Source: Burkholderiaceae bacterium (GTDB lineage: Bacteria > Pseudomonadota > Gammaproteobacteria > Burkholderiales > Burkholderiaceae_C). From it: 63,767 bases of DNA. Each line of letters starts with the position of its first letter. Position 1 is the stretch's first letter. The DNA lies in contig JAEUOY010000114.1 in the NCBI GenBank assembly GCA_016790515.1, positions 1 through 63,767 on the forward strand. The letters are read 5' to 3'. The notes beneath the pieces were generated by a model, which was not told where the DNA came from, searched no databases, and was given only the letters and a program-made list of their open reading frames with translations. Positions 8,593 to 17,265 of this stretch are shown in pieces. The translations under genes and the position numbers were made by a program.

Positions 8593-8677
8593 TCCCGGCG
8601 GCTGGAACGCCGCTTGCTCGGCGGGCGACACAATGCAGGCTCCGCGGCAGCGCCGCCCACCGCCCCGATCCCCCACG

Positions 8678-9346
8678 ATGCTGGTCGTCCACCACCTGAA
8701 CAATTCGCGCTCGCAGCGCATCCTCTGGCTGCTGGAGGAGTTGGGTCTGCCCTACGACATCCAGCGCTACCAGCGCGACCCCGAGACCCAGCTCGCGCCG
8801 CCCGAACTGCGCGCGGTGCACCCGCTGGGCAAGTCACCGGTGATCACCGACGGCCAGGTCACCGTCGCCGAGACCGGCGCGATCGTCGAGTACCTGCTCG
8901 ACACCTACGGACAGGGCCGGCTGCGGCCGGCGCCGGGCACGCCCGAGGCATTGCGCTACCGCTACTGGCTGCATTTCGCCGAGGGCTCGGCGATGCCGCC
9001 GCTGCTGCTGACGCTGATCTTCGACCGCATCGCCAACGGCCCGATGCCGTTCATCGTGCGCCCGGTGGCGCGGGCGATCAGCGGCAAGGTGATGGACCTG
9101 CTGGTGCGGCCCAACATCGCGCGCCAGCTCGACTTCATGGAGGCCGAGCTCGGCCGCAGCCCGTGGTTCGCCGGCGACGAACTGACCGGCGCCGACATCA
9201 TGATGAGCTTCCCGCTCGAGGCCGCGGCGCAGCGCGCCGGGCTCGACGCCCGCCGGCCCAGGCTGATGGCCTTCCTCGACCGCATCCACGCCCGCCCCGC
9301 GTACAAGCAGGCGCTGGCGCGCGGCGGCCGCTACGACTTCGCCTGA
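8678..9346 (+). CDS. Glutathione S-transferase family protein
   Basis: The 222-residue protein has a thioredoxin-like GST N-domain (MLVVHHLNNSRSQRILWLLEELGLPYDIQRY, with the Ser-Arg active-site region), then the cis-Pro/Glu-Thr glutathione-binding segment (GKSPVITDGQVTVAETGAIVEYLL), and an all-helical C-domain containing GDELTGADIMMSFPLE. It is a cytosolic glutathione-conjugating or glutathione-dependent enzyme. ATG 8678 is chosen over an upstream in-frame ATG (8633) because the fold begins there. It is a single gene between the flavoprotein and the AI-2E-type transporter; no substrate can be assigned. Confidence 0.9.
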   Translation: MLVVHHLNNSRSQRILWLLEELGLPYDIQRYQRDPETQLAPPELRAVHPLGKSPVITDGQVTVAETGAIVEYLLDTYGQGRLRPAPGTPEALRYRYWLHFAEGSAMPPLLLTLIFDRIANGPMPFIVRPVARAISGKVMDLLVRPNIARQLDFMEAELGRSPWFAGDELTGADIMMSFPLEAAAQRAGLDARRPRLMAFLDRIHARPAYKQALARGGRYDFA

Positions 9347-9534
9347 GACCGTGACTCGTTCGATCATGCCCGCTCGACACCCCCAAACACCCCCGCTCGT
9401 CGCCGCAAATGCTCGCCATGGCCCGAGCCATGGCTGCGCCTTGCGCCTCGATCGGAGGCGTTTGGGGGCGCCGCTCTGGCAGGCTCGAATTCATCACAGC
9501 CGCTGACCGGCCCGCCGGCCCCTGGAGCCTTTGC

Positions 9535-10596
9535 ATGACCCAACCCCGTTCCGACCTGGCCCGCAGCACGCTGGGCGTGCTGATCATCGGCGGCCTGATC
9601 CTGGCCGCGTTCTGGGTGCTGCGGCCGTTCATCGGCCCGGCGATCTGGGCCACGACGATCGTCGTCGCGACCTGGCCGCTGATGCTGCGCCTGCAGGCGC
9701 TGCTGCTGCACCGCCGCAGCCTGGCCGTGCTGGTGATGACGCTGGTGCTGCTGCTGGTGTTCGTGCTGCCGATCGTGCTGGCGGTGATCACGCTGGTCGA
9801 GAACGTCGACGAGATCGTCGCCGCCGGCCGCCGCCTGGCCGGCCTTCGGATCAGCACGCCGCCGGACTGGGTGGTCGGCTTGCCGCTGGTCGGGCCGAAG
9901 CTGCAGGCGCTGTGGCTGCAACTGGTGGCCGCCGGCGGCGAGGGCCTGGTCGCCAAGGTGCTGCCGTATGCCGGCGAAGCGACCAAGTGGGTCGCCTCCC
10001 AGGTCGGCTCGGTCGGCGTGCTGGTCGTCAACGCGATGCTGGTGGTCGGCCTGTCGGCACTGATGTACGCCGAGGGCGAGGTGGCAGCGGCGATGCTCAT
10101 CCGCGTCGGGCGGCGTCTGGCCGGCGCCGCCGGCGAGGCGGTGGTGGTGCTGGCCGGCCAGGCGATCCGCGGCGTCGCGATGGGCGTCGGTGTCACCGCG
10201 CTGGTGCAGTCGGTGCTCGGCGGCCTGGGGCTGGCGCTGACCGGCGTGCCCTATGCGGGGCTGCTGACCGTGCTGATGTTCATGCTGTGCATCGCCCAGC
10301 TCGGACCGATCCTGGTGCTGGCGCCGGCAGTCGCCTGGCTGTACTGGAGCGGCGACCCGACCTGGGGCACCGTGCTGCTGGTGATCACGCTGGTCGTCGG
10401 CACGCTGGACAATTTCCTGCGGCCGTTCCTGATCCGCATGGGCGCCGACCTGCCGCTGCTGCTGATCTTCTCCGGCGTGATCGGCGGCCTGCTGGCCTTC
10501 GGCCTGGTCGGCATCTTCATCGGGCCGGTGGTGCTCGCGGTGTGCTACCGGCTGATGCAGGCCTGGGTGGCCGAGGGTCAGCGGCCGGACGCGTGA
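9535..10596 (+). CDS. AI-2E family transporter (PerM/UPF0118)
   Basis: The 353-residue membrane protein has about seven to eight transmembrane segments, an extended soluble region after TM3, and the conserved C-terminal FLRPFLIRMGADLPLLLIFSGVIGGLLAFGLVGIFIGPVVLAV block of the AI-2E transporter (TqsA/PerM/YdiK) family. Members have been linked to autoinducer-2 export or to Na+(Li+)/H+ antiport; the function here is not set by sequence. ATG 9535 is where the first hydrophobic segment and family similarity begin. Confidence 0.88.
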   Translation: MTQPRSDLARSTLGVLIIGGLILAAFWVLRPFIGPAIWATTIVVATWPLMLRLQALLLHRRSLAVLVMTLVLLLVFVLPIVLAVITLVENVDEIVAAGRRLAGLRISTPPDWVVGLPLVGPKLQALWLQLVAAGGEGLVAKVLPYAGEATKWVASQVGSVGVLVVNAMLVVGLSALMYAEGEVAAAMLIRVGRRLAGAAGEAVVVLAGQAIRGVAMGVGVTALVQSVLGGLGLALTGVPYAGLLTVLMFMLCIAQLGPILVLAPAVAWLYWSGDPTWGTVLLVITLVVGTLDNFLRPFLIRMGADLPLLLIFSGVIGGLLAFGLVGIFIGPVVLAVCYRLMQAWVAEGQRPDA

Positions 10597-10614
10597 TGCG
10601 CCCGGCCGTGCCGA

Positions 10615-11514
10615 TCAGGGCTTGACCGGCTGCCAGCCCTCGGCGGGGTCGAAGACCTTGATCGCCGCGACCGCCTCGGCCGTGCCAGGGCCGAGGTCGC
10701 GCTCGTAGATCGTGCCGGCCTGGTTAGCGATGAAGCTCATCACGCCGCTGCTGCCGTACTTGACCGGCCAGGCGATCACCGCGAAGCCGCTGACCAGGCG
10801 CGGCCCGATCATGTAGCTGCGTGCACCGCCGGGGGCCGCCGGCCCCTGGCCGGTGAGGATGCGGAAACGGTAGCCGTGGTAGCCCAGGCCGGGCTTGGCC
10901 GGCGCGAAGGCCGGGCCCAGCGGGCTTTCGTCGCCGAGCTTGGGGTCCCAGATCAGGCCATCGCGTTTGCCGGGGCGGCTGACGAACTTCTGCGCGTACT
11001 CGAGCAGGCCGTCGCCGTTGCGGTCGGCCAGCGCATAGTCGCGCTGCGCGTCCAGGTAGGCCAGCACCGCCTGCATCGCCGAGAGCTCGTTGTTGCCGAT
11101 GTGGCGCTCGAGCAGCGCCTGGCGGCCGCCGCTCGGGTCGAAGCGCCATTGCCCGTCGCTGCCTTGCTGCAGCGGGATCGGCAGCGGCCAGGCATCGGCG
11201 CCGACGACCAGTTCGCCGCGCTGGCCGTCGACCTGCACCTTGCGCGACTCGCCGGCCTTCTGGACAAACAGCCTCGCGTTGTCGCCGGCCAGGGCCGTCG
11301 GTGGGATCAATTCCTGCCAGGTCGGGCCGAGCAGGCGCTTCATCGCCGGCTGGTCCTTCTTCGCCAGCGCGTCGACGAAGGCATCGGCGGCGGCTTCGGC
11401 GCTGGCGAACGGCACCTGGGCCAGGGCGGCGCCAGGCAGCGCCAGCGCAGCCGCCAGCAGCAGCGCCGGCAGCAGGCCGGGCTTCGGACCGGACTTGTGG
11501 ATTTCGAGCTTCAT
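10615..11514 (-). CDS. DUF2950 family exported protein
   Basis: The 299-residue protein has a clear signal peptide ending ALPGAALAQ and then the DUF2950 body, recognisable by ADAFVDALAKKD, the NNELSAMQAVLAYLDAQRDYA segment and YHGYRFRILTGQGPAAPGGARSYM. Function is unknown; it is probably periplasmic. It lies 15 bp downstream of the DUF3300 gene on the same strand; DUF3300-DUF2950 pairs recur in proteobacteria, so the two likely act together in the envelope. Confidence 0.88.
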   Translation of the reverse strand: MKLEIHKSGPKPGLLPALLLAAALALPGAALAQVPFASAEAAADAFVDALAKKDQPAMKRLLGPTWQELIPPTALAGDNARLFVQKAGESRKVQVDGQRGELVVGADAWPLPIPLQQGSDGQWRFDPSGGRQALLERHIGNNELSAMQAVLAYLDAQRDYALADRNGDGLLEYAQKFVSRPGKRDGLIWDPKLGDESPLGPAFAPAKPGLGYHGYRFRILTGQGPAAPGGARSYMIGPRLVSGFAVIAWPVKYGSSGVMSFIANQAGTIYERDLGPGTAEAVAAIKVFDPAEGWQPVKP

Positions 11515-11529
11515 GCAGGACTCCTGAAC

Positions 11530-13026
11530 TCAGCGGCGGCCGCCGCCGCCGCGGGCACCGCCGCCAGCACGCCCGGCCGGCGCCGAGCGCTGCATCGACT
11601 GCGTGCTGCTGCGGCCGCGGTCGGCATTGGCGCGGCTGGCACTGGCGTTGTTGACGCCGGAGAAGGCCCCGGTATCGCGGGTGCCGGCGCTGGCGCCGCC
11701 ACGATCACCGCCGACATCGCGGGTCGAGGCAGAGGCGCCACCGCGGTCGCCGCCGACGTCGCGGGTCGACGCACTGGCACCGCCCCGGTCGCCACCACGA
11801 TCGCCGCCGACATCGCGGGTCGAGGCACCGGCGCCGTCGCGGCCGCCCGCTGCCTCGCGCGAGCGGTCGGCCTCGCGCACCGCGTTGTCGATCTTCGCGC
11901 GGTCGGCGCCCTGCAACTGCTCGCGGCCGGCGGCCGGGTCGGCGCCGCGCTGCTTCAGCGTCTGCTCGGCGCGGGCGCGGTCGGCGTCGCGGCCGGCAGC
12001 ACCGTCCTTGCCGCCGTCCTTGCCACGATAGGCCTCGCGGTCGCGGGCGCCGTCGGCGCCAGCGCGATTGCCGTACTGCTCGCGGCTCTTGCTGTCGCGG
12101 TAGGGCACGTCGCGCCGGCCCTCGGGGTTGTGCTTGAAGCTGTTGTCGCCGGTGTTGATCCGGTTGCCGGCGTTGACGTTGTTGTACTTGTTGACGTTGA
12201 TGTTGACGTTGCCGCCGCCCCAGTTGCAGCCGCCCCACAGGCCGTTGGCGATGCCGACGATCGCCGCGCCCCAGAGCACGCCGCCGACGAACGCCGCGCC
12301 GGGGTAGTAATAGGCCGGCGGCGGCCAGTAGTACGGCGGGTACGACGGGTACGGCCAGGTGCCGTAGACCACGCTGGGCTGGTAGACCGGCACGTACACC
12401 GTCTCGGACTGCGCCGGCTCGATCACGATGACCTGCTTGCTGGCCTCGGTCTGGGTGGTGACCTTCTGCTGCTCGTTGCTCTTCAGGTTGCCGGTGTCCT
12501 GTGCCCTCTTGCGCAGGCCCTGCACCCGGTCCATCACCCGCGCCGGGTCGGCCAGGAAGGCGTCGCCCATGCGCTGCACGTCACCGGGCTTCTCGCGCAT
12601 CATCGCCAGCACCTGCGGGAAGGCGACCAGCGACTTCACCGACGGCTCCCAGGCCTGCCCTTCGACCGCCTTGATGCCCTCGTCACCCTTGACGTCGGGG
12701 TGGGCCTTGGACCAGTCGGCGGCTTCCTTGACCTGGGCCGGGTAGGTCGAGGCCATCAGGATCTGGGCCAGCAGCGCGTCGGGGTACAGCGCGATCGGCG
12801 CCAGCATCTGGTCGAGCTCTTCGTCCTTGAACACCGCGCTCGGCGCCGCCGCCTGGGCCTGGGCCGGTGCGGAGGCCGGCGACTGGGCCTGGGCTTGCGC
12901 CTGCACCGGCGATTGCGCCACCAGTGCTGCCGACAGCAGGGCCGACAAGGCCGTCCCGCCGCGGCGGCGCCACATGGGCACGCCCGATCGGGTGCCGCCA
13001 CTCGGGCCATGCTTGGATTGCTTCAT
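11530..13026 (-). CDS. DUF3300 domain-containing exported protein with repetitive Gly/Asp/Arg-rich tail
   Basis: The 498-residue protein has a signal peptide (to about AQSPVQAQ) followed by a DUF3300 domain at roughly residues 65-250 (FKDEELDQMLAPIALYPDALLAQILMASTYPAQVKEAADW). A Tyr/Pro-rich stretch (YPSYPPYYWPPPAYYYPG), a Gly-rich hydrophobic patch and a long low-complexity tail with ASTRDVGGDRGG repeats follow. It is envelope-located and of unknown function, probably linked to the DUF2950 protein encoded 15 bp downstream. The tail is likely disordered and may vary in length between strains through its DNA repeats. Confidence 0.88.
   Translation of the reverse strand: MKQSKHGPSGGTRSGVPMWRRRGGTALSALLSAALVAQSPVQAQAQAQSPASAPAQAQAAAPSAVFKDEELDQMLAPIALYPDALLAQILMASTYPAQVKEAADWSKAHPDVKGDEGIKAVEGQAWEPSVKSLVAFPQVLAMMREKPGDVQRMGDAFLADPARVMDRVQGLRKRAQDTGNLKSNEQQKVTTQTEASKQVIVIEPAQSETVYVPVYQPSVVYGTWPYPSYPPYYWPPPAYYYPGAAFVGGVLWGAAIVGIANGLWGGCNWGGGNVNINVNKYNNVNAGNRINTGDNSFKHNPEGRRDVPYRDSKSREQYGNRAGADGARDREAYRGKDGGKDGAAGRDADRARAEQTLKQRGADPAAGREQLQGADRAKIDNAVREADRSREAAGGRDGAGASTRDVGGDRGGDRGGASASTRDVGGDRGGASASTRDVGGDRGGASAGTRDTGAFSGVNNASASRANADRGRSSTQSMQRSAPAGRAGGGARGGGGRR
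11690..11830 (-). repeat. In-frame tandem repeats in the DUF3300 tail
   Basis: Repeated units of about 36 bp, with an extra GDRGG insertion in one copy, encode successive ASTRDVGGDRGG-type dodecapeptides within the DUF3300 gene. Three near-identical copies and one degenerate copy are visible. The repeat stays in frame, so copy-number change would alter protein length without breaking it. Confidence 0.75.
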
Positions 13027-13083
13027 GCCATGCTCCTTGACCGATTGATTCTAGGGCGCCCGCAGACTGCAGCTTGCGCCGGG

Positions 13084-13914
13084 TCAGGTGCGCCACACCC
13101 GCGGCGGGCTGGGCGCCAGCCCCCAGTGCAGCGGCCGCCAGGCTGCCCAGACCGCCTGCAGCAGCGTCATCGCCGGCTCGACCCGCTGCGCCAGCGCGCG
13201 CAGCACCAGCAGCGAGGGGTGCGGCGCGCTGATCCCGGCGGTGGCCGCCAGCGCGCTGGCCTCGATCAGCGCACGGGCCGTGTCGATCAGCGCTTCGCTG
13301 CGCTCGCGGCCCAGCGCCGCGCCGTCGGCCAGCCACAGCGTGGCCAACACGCCGTGCCCGGCCAGCCCCAGCGGAGATTCGAGCAGCGCGCGGTCGGCGC
13401 CGTCGATGCGGCCGCGCTCGAGCCACAGGCCGGGCAGCTCCAACTGCTGCAGCACGCGGCCGGCGTCGAACGGCTGGCCGGCGGCCGGCAGGCCCAGCGC
13501 CAGCAGGTCCCAGCCGATCATCTGCGCCTGCGGCGCCAGCGTGAAGCGCAGCCGGTTCTCGGCCTCGCAGCCGCGGTAGGCGATCGCCTCCATCGGCAGC
13601 CATTCGAGCCGGGCGCCATCGGCCAGCCGCGCATGCACCTGCTGCACGGCCGGCGCGCCGCTGCTGCGGTAGAAGCGGGCGGCGCCGGGCGTGGTGATCA
13701 CCGCGTGGCAGCCCGGCGCGAGCGTCGCATCGACGGTCAGCCGGTCGCCGCCGACCAGGCCGCCCGGCGGGTGCACCAACACATGGTGGCAGACCGCGTC
13801 GCCCTCGGGATACAGGCGTTGCAGCACGCGCAGCGGGCCGTGGTGGCGGTCCAGCGCGATCGTGCGAACGCCGTCGCGCCGGTAATCGAGTTGCAGATGG
13901 CCGTGCCAGCCCAT
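13084..13914 (-). CDS. ureD: Urease accessory protein UreD, orphan
   Basis: The 276-residue protein is a recognisable UreD/UreH: GHLQLDYRRDGVRTIAL, the conserved HHVLVHPPGGLVGGDRLTVDATLAPGCHAVITTPGAARFYRS core and the WLPMEAIAYRGCEAE segment. UreD is the scaffold onto which UreF and UreG assemble to load Ni2+ and CO2 into urease. Normally ureABC and ureEFG follow directly; here the next gene downstream encodes DUF3300 and no other urease gene lies in the window, so the urease operon must be elsewhere or lost. With the urtE remnant at 4.2 kb this suggests a rearranged urea locus. Confidence 0.92.
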   Translation of the reverse strand: MGWHGHLQLDYRRDGVRTIALDRHHGPLRVLQRLYPEGDAVCHHVLVHPPGGLVGGDRLTVDATLAPGCHAVITTPGAARFYRSSGAPAVQQVHARLADGARLEWLPMEAIAYRGCEAENRLRFTLAPQAQMIGWDLLALGLPAAGQPFDAGRVLQQLELPGLWLERGRIDGADRALLESPLGLAGHGVLATLWLADGAALGRERSEALIDTARALIEASALAATAGISAPHPSLLVLRALAQRVEPAMTLLQAVWAAWRPLHWGLAPSPPRVWRT

Positions 13915-14022
13915 GGTGTCAGCGGGGCGGCGGGTGCCGCTGCGGTCGGGGTCCGCGAGTGTAGGGCGCGTACAACGGTCGAAGCCCGTGCCGGGGCCGC
14001 ACGATAGAGTGTGGCGCCACCG

Positions 14023-15504
14023 ATGCCGCTGCCTGACGCACCCCCCGCCCCGCCGCCGGTCACTCCCTCGATCGTCGACATCGCCGTCACGACCGAGCGC
14101 GTCGGCGTCACCGCCGGCGCGACGATGGGCATGACGGGTCTGCACTACTCGCGCCCGCTGACGCCGCGGCTGTCGCTCGGGGCGTCGGTGTTCGGCGCCA
14201 CCTCGGGCGATCGCGGCGGCTTCTTCGCCTGGGGCGTCACCGGGCTGTACCGCTGGCGCGACGGGCCCTGGTCGGCCGAGGCCGGGCTGTTCGCCGGCGG
14301 CGGCGGCGGCAGCCCGGTCTGGATCGGCGGCGGCCTGATGCTGCGCCCGCATGCGGCACTGCAGCGCGACGTCGGCCCGCTGCGCCTGGGCCTGGGCGTG
14401 TCGCGGGTGAACTTCCCGAACGGCCGGGTCGACAGCACGCAGCCGTTCGCGACGCTGGCCTGGACGGGCGACGCGCTGTACGGCCCGCCCGGCGGCGGGC
14501 CGGGCCCGGCGACCGGCGACTGGGCGGCACAGGCCTGGCCGACCGAGACGGTGGCCAGCTTCACCCAGTACACGATGCGCGACGGCTCGGCGCGGCGGGA
14601 CGGCCAGGGCCACGGCCCGCCGCTGCGCACCGCCGGGCTGATGCTGCGCCGCGACCTGCCCGGCGACTGGCAGGGGGTGCGGCCGTACTGGCTGCTCGGC
14701 GCCGCCGGATCGCTGACCGGTGACTACGCCGGCTATGCCGAGTTGCTCGCCGGCCTGGGCGCGCGCTGGGCGCTGCCGGCCTACCGGCCGCTGGCGCTGC
14801 GCATCGAAGCGGCCTTGGGCTCGGGCGGCGGCGGCATCGCGCTCGACACCGCCGGCGGCCTGCTGCGCAAGCTCGACCTCGGCGTGTCGTGGCGGCCCGG
14901 GGGCCCGTGGCAGTTGTCGGCATTGGCCGGGCGCATCGACAGCAACGGCCGCTTCAGCGCCAACGAGGCCCGGCTCGAACTCGCCTGGCTGGGCTGGGAC
15001 GTGGTGCCCGGCCCGGCGCGCTCGCCCGAGCCGCCCGATGCCCCGCTGAACTGGCAGCCCTGGACCGCTTCGGCCGGCTGGGCCCATTACCCGCAGGTGC
15101 GGCGCGACGACAGCAGGGAGCCCGCGCTCGACCTGGCGCTGCTGAAGCTCGAGCGCGAGATCGGACCGCACTGGCGCCTGGTCGGCCAGGCCGGCATCGC
15201 CACCCACGGCAACGCCGGCGGCTACGCCACCGGCCAGGTCGGTGTCGGCTGGCTGACCCACCGCAACGCCGCCAGCGGCTGGCGATTCGGCGGCGAGTTC
15301 ACGCTGGGCGCCGCCGGCGGTGGTGGGGTGCGGGTCAACGACGGATTGATCGTTCAGGCCCAGGCCCAGGCCCGCTACGAGTTCACGCCGGCCTGGAGCC
15401 TGCAACTCGATGCCGGCTGGCTGCGCAACCACGACGGCAGCCTGTCGACACCCTTCGCCGGCCTCAGCGCGGTCGTCTCGTTCTCGCGCCTGCAGGCGCC
15501 GTGA
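14023..15504 (+). CDS. Hypothetical beta-barrel-like protein
   Basis: The 493-residue protein opens with a Pro-rich leader (LPDAPPAPPPVTPS) and continues with alternating polar/hydrophobic strands rich in Gly, Trp and Tyr (SLGASVFGATSGDRGGFFAWGVTGLYRWRDGPWSAEAGLF), like an outer-membrane barrel or porin-like protein. It ends in strands near AVVSFSRLQAP. No cleavable signal peptide is visible from either start (ATG 14023 or GTG 14011), and an in-frame stop at 14005 rules out an extension. I recognise no family. It is divergent from ureD and upstream of another barrel-like gene. Confidence 0.7.
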   Translation: MPLPDAPPAPPPVTPSIVDIAVTTERVGVTAGATMGMTGLHYSRPLTPRLSLGASVFGATSGDRGGFFAWGVTGLYRWRDGPWSAEAGLFAGGGGGSPVWIGGGLMLRPHAALQRDVGPLRLGLGVSRVNFPNGRVDSTQPFATLAWTGDALYGPPGGGPGPATGDWAAQAWPTETVASFTQYTMRDGSARRDGQGHGPPLRTAGLMLRRDLPGDWQGVRPYWLLGAAGSLTGDYAGYAELLAGLGARWALPAYRPLALRIEAALGSGGGGIALDTAGGLLRKLDLGVSWRPGGPWQLSALAGRIDSNGRFSANEARLELAWLGWDVVPGPARSPEPPDAPLNWQPWTASAGWAHYPQVRRDDSREPALDLALLKLEREIGPHWRLVGQAGIATHGNAGGYATGQVGVGWLTHRNAASGWRFGGEFTLGAAGGGGVRVNDGLIVQAQAQARYEFTPAWSLQLDAGWLRNHDGSLSTPFAGLSAVVSFSRLQAP

Positions 15505-15630
15505 TCGAGGAAGATCTGCAGCCGCCGCTTCGCGCCACCGCAGATTCCGCCAGGCCTTCAGGAACCTGCTTCCGCGCGGCCGGTTCACCTGGCTCACACC
15601 ACGGCCCCAGGGCTGAAGCAGGAGAAGACG

Positions 15631-16452
15631 ATGACGAGACCGACGACCTGGATGCGCCACAGCCTCGCGGCGCTGGGCCTGCTGGCCCTGGGCGAGGCAG
15701 CCTGGGCGCAGGACGGCGGCTGGCAGTTCTCGCTGACGCCCTACCTGTGGCTGCCCAACGTCAACGGCACGCTGCGGGTCAGCCTGCCGCCCGCGCTGGG
15801 TGACCGGCTGGATGTCGAGGCCGGCCCGAACAGCTACCTGGAGAACCTCTCCGGCGTGCTGATGCTCGCCGGCGAGGCCCGCAAGGGGCCGTGGGCAGTG
15901 TTCACCGATCTGATCTACCTGAAGTTCGACGCCGAGAAGAGCAAGGTCCGCAGCGTCGGCTCGGGCCCCGTCGACGCGACCCTCGACCTCGGCACGACCT
16001 CGCAGCTCGAAGGCTGGTCGTGGACGCTGGGGGCGAGCCATACCCTGGTCGACACGCCGCGCGGCACGCTCGACGCCGTTGCCGGCCTGCGCTACCTGGA
16101 CGTCGACGCCGCCGTCGACTGGCGCCTGGGCGCAGCGGTCAACCGTCCCGGCGGCGCGGTGCTGCCGGCGTCGGGACGCGCGACGGCCGGCACGACCCAG
16201 TGGGACGGCATCGTCGGCGTGCGCGGCGGCCTGAAGCTCGGCGAGGGCAAGTGGTCGCTGCCGTACTACCTCGACGTCGGCGCCGGGTCGTCCGATCTCA
16301 CCTGGCAGGCGCTGGCGGGCATCGCCTACCGCTTCTCCTGGGGCGAACTGAAGCTGGTCTACCGACACCTCGCCTACGACCAGGGTGCGGACAAGACGAT
16401 GCGGGACTTCTCGTTCAGCGGCCCCGCGCTCGGCGCGACGTTCAGGTTCTGA
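15631..16452 (+). CDS. Outer-membrane beta-barrel protein, hypothetical
   Basis: The 273-residue protein has a signal peptide (cleavage near GEAAWA/Q) and amphipathic strands such as WQFSLTPYLWLPNVNGTLRV and ELKLVYRHLAYDQ, ending in the C-terminal phenylalanine (ALGATFRF) typical of BAM-inserted barrels. Similar proteins in Burkholderiales and Pseudomonas are annotated only as hypothetical. An AGGAG-like element (GAGAAG) precedes ATG 15631. Its role is unknown; it may share a transcript with the upstream barrel-like gene. Confidence 0.75.
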   Translation: MTRPTTWMRHSLAALGLLALGEAAWAQDGGWQFSLTPYLWLPNVNGTLRVSLPPALGDRLDVEAGPNSYLENLSGVLMLAGEARKGPWAVFTDLIYLKFDAEKSKVRSVGSGPVDATLDLGTTSQLEGWSWTLGASHTLVDTPRGTLDAVAGLRYLDVDAAVDWRLGAAVNRPGGAVLPASGRATAGTTQWDGIVGVRGGLKLGEGKWSLPYYLDVGAGSSDLTWQALAGIAYRFSWGELKLVYRHLAYDQGADKTMRDFSFSGPALGATFRF

Positions 16453-16520
16453 CGCCCGATTCGCTCGGCGAGGATCGATCGGGCGGGCTGGCGGCAGCGG
16501 TCTCGTAGAATGGCCGGGTC

Positions 16521-16682
16521 ACTGGGGAGTAGCCGCCCTGCGCCATGCAGGGGCCCGCGTCAACACACTTGGCCTTCGGGCCATGGCACGGGCAGCTCCG
16601 ATGCCTGGCAAGACCTTTGACCACACAGCCTCTCGGTGCGGGCCGGGGATGCGGTGTGGTCATCGGAATCCGCCGGCCCGTT
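16521..16682 (+). promoter_or_regulatory. yybP-ykoY manganese riboswitch upstream of the GDT1-family exporter gene
   Basis: The leader contains the hallmark elements of the yybP-ykoY Mn2+ riboswitch in order: GGGGAGTAGC (16524-16533), GCGTCAACACACTTGGCC (16557-16574) and GGCAAGACCTTTGACC (16607-16622). A perfect GACCACAC/GTGTGGTC stem (16619-16626 with 16654-16661) and a GGGCCGG/CCGGCCC stem (16640-16646 with 16673-16679) follow. The second stem ends just before the GGAG ribosome-binding site at 16683, a likely expression platform. Mn2+ binding should raise expression of the downstream exporter. Confidence 0.88.
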
Positions 16683-16692
16683 GGAGACCCCT

Positions 16693-17265
16693 TTGGAAGC
16701 TTTCCTCGTGTCCACCGGCGTGGTCGTGCTCGGTGAAATGGGCGACAAGACCCAGCTGCTGGCCATCGTACTGGCCGCTACGTTCCGTCGGCCTTGGCCC
16801 ATCGTCGCCGGCATCCTCGTCGCCACGCTCGCCAACCACGCCGCAGCCGGGGCGCTCGGTGGCTGGGTGGCCCAGGCGCTCGGGCCCGACGTGCTGCGCT
16901 GGGCCATCGGCCTGTCGTTTCTCGCGATGGCCGGCTGGATGCTGGTACCCGACGCGATCGACGGCGACGCGGCGGCCGGCAGGCAGCGCTTCGGCGTGTT
17001 CGGAACGACCGTCATTGCGTTCTTCCTCGCGGAGATGGGCGACAAGACGCAGATCGCCACCGTCGCGCTGGCGGCGCGCTATGCCGATGTGGTGCAGGTC
17101 GTGCTGGGGACCACCCTCGGCATGATGCTGGCCAACATCCCGGCGGTCTTCCTGGGCGACAGGATCGCCCAGAGGGTTTCCATGCGGCTGGTGCACGGCA
17201 TCGCCGCGGTCGTCTTCGCCGTCCTGGGCGTGCTGACGCTGCTCAAGGTCGGCGAGCTGTTCTGA
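16693..17265 (+). CDS. TMEM165/GDT1 family manganese exporter
   Basis: The 190-residue protein has two UPF0016 repeats, each with the signature EMGDKTQ (Glu at ~15 and ~114), and about six transmembrane helices. Bacterial members preceded by this riboswitch (MneA/MntX type) export Mn2+. A TTG start at 16693 is chosen: it gives the conserved N-terminus EAFLVSTGVVV, and GGAG lies 6 nt upstream at 16683-16686. A GTG at 16636 is also in frame but falls inside the riboswitch. Control by the Mn2+ riboswitch is expected. Confidence 0.93.
   Translation: MEAFLVSTGVVVLGEMGDKTQLLAIVLAATFRRPWPIVAGILVATLANHAAAGALGGWVAQALGPDVLRWAIGLSFLAMAGWMLVPDAIDGDAAAGRQRFGVFGTTVIAFFLAEMGDKTQIATVALAARYADVVQVVLGTTLGMMLANIPAVFLGDRIAQRVSMRLVHGIAAVVFAVLGVLTLLKVGELF

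Noticed and set aside
10876-14007. A 1043-codon plus-strand frame opposite DUF2950, DUF3300 and ureD.
   Set aside because: Antisense to three recognisable genes; low-complexity translation only.
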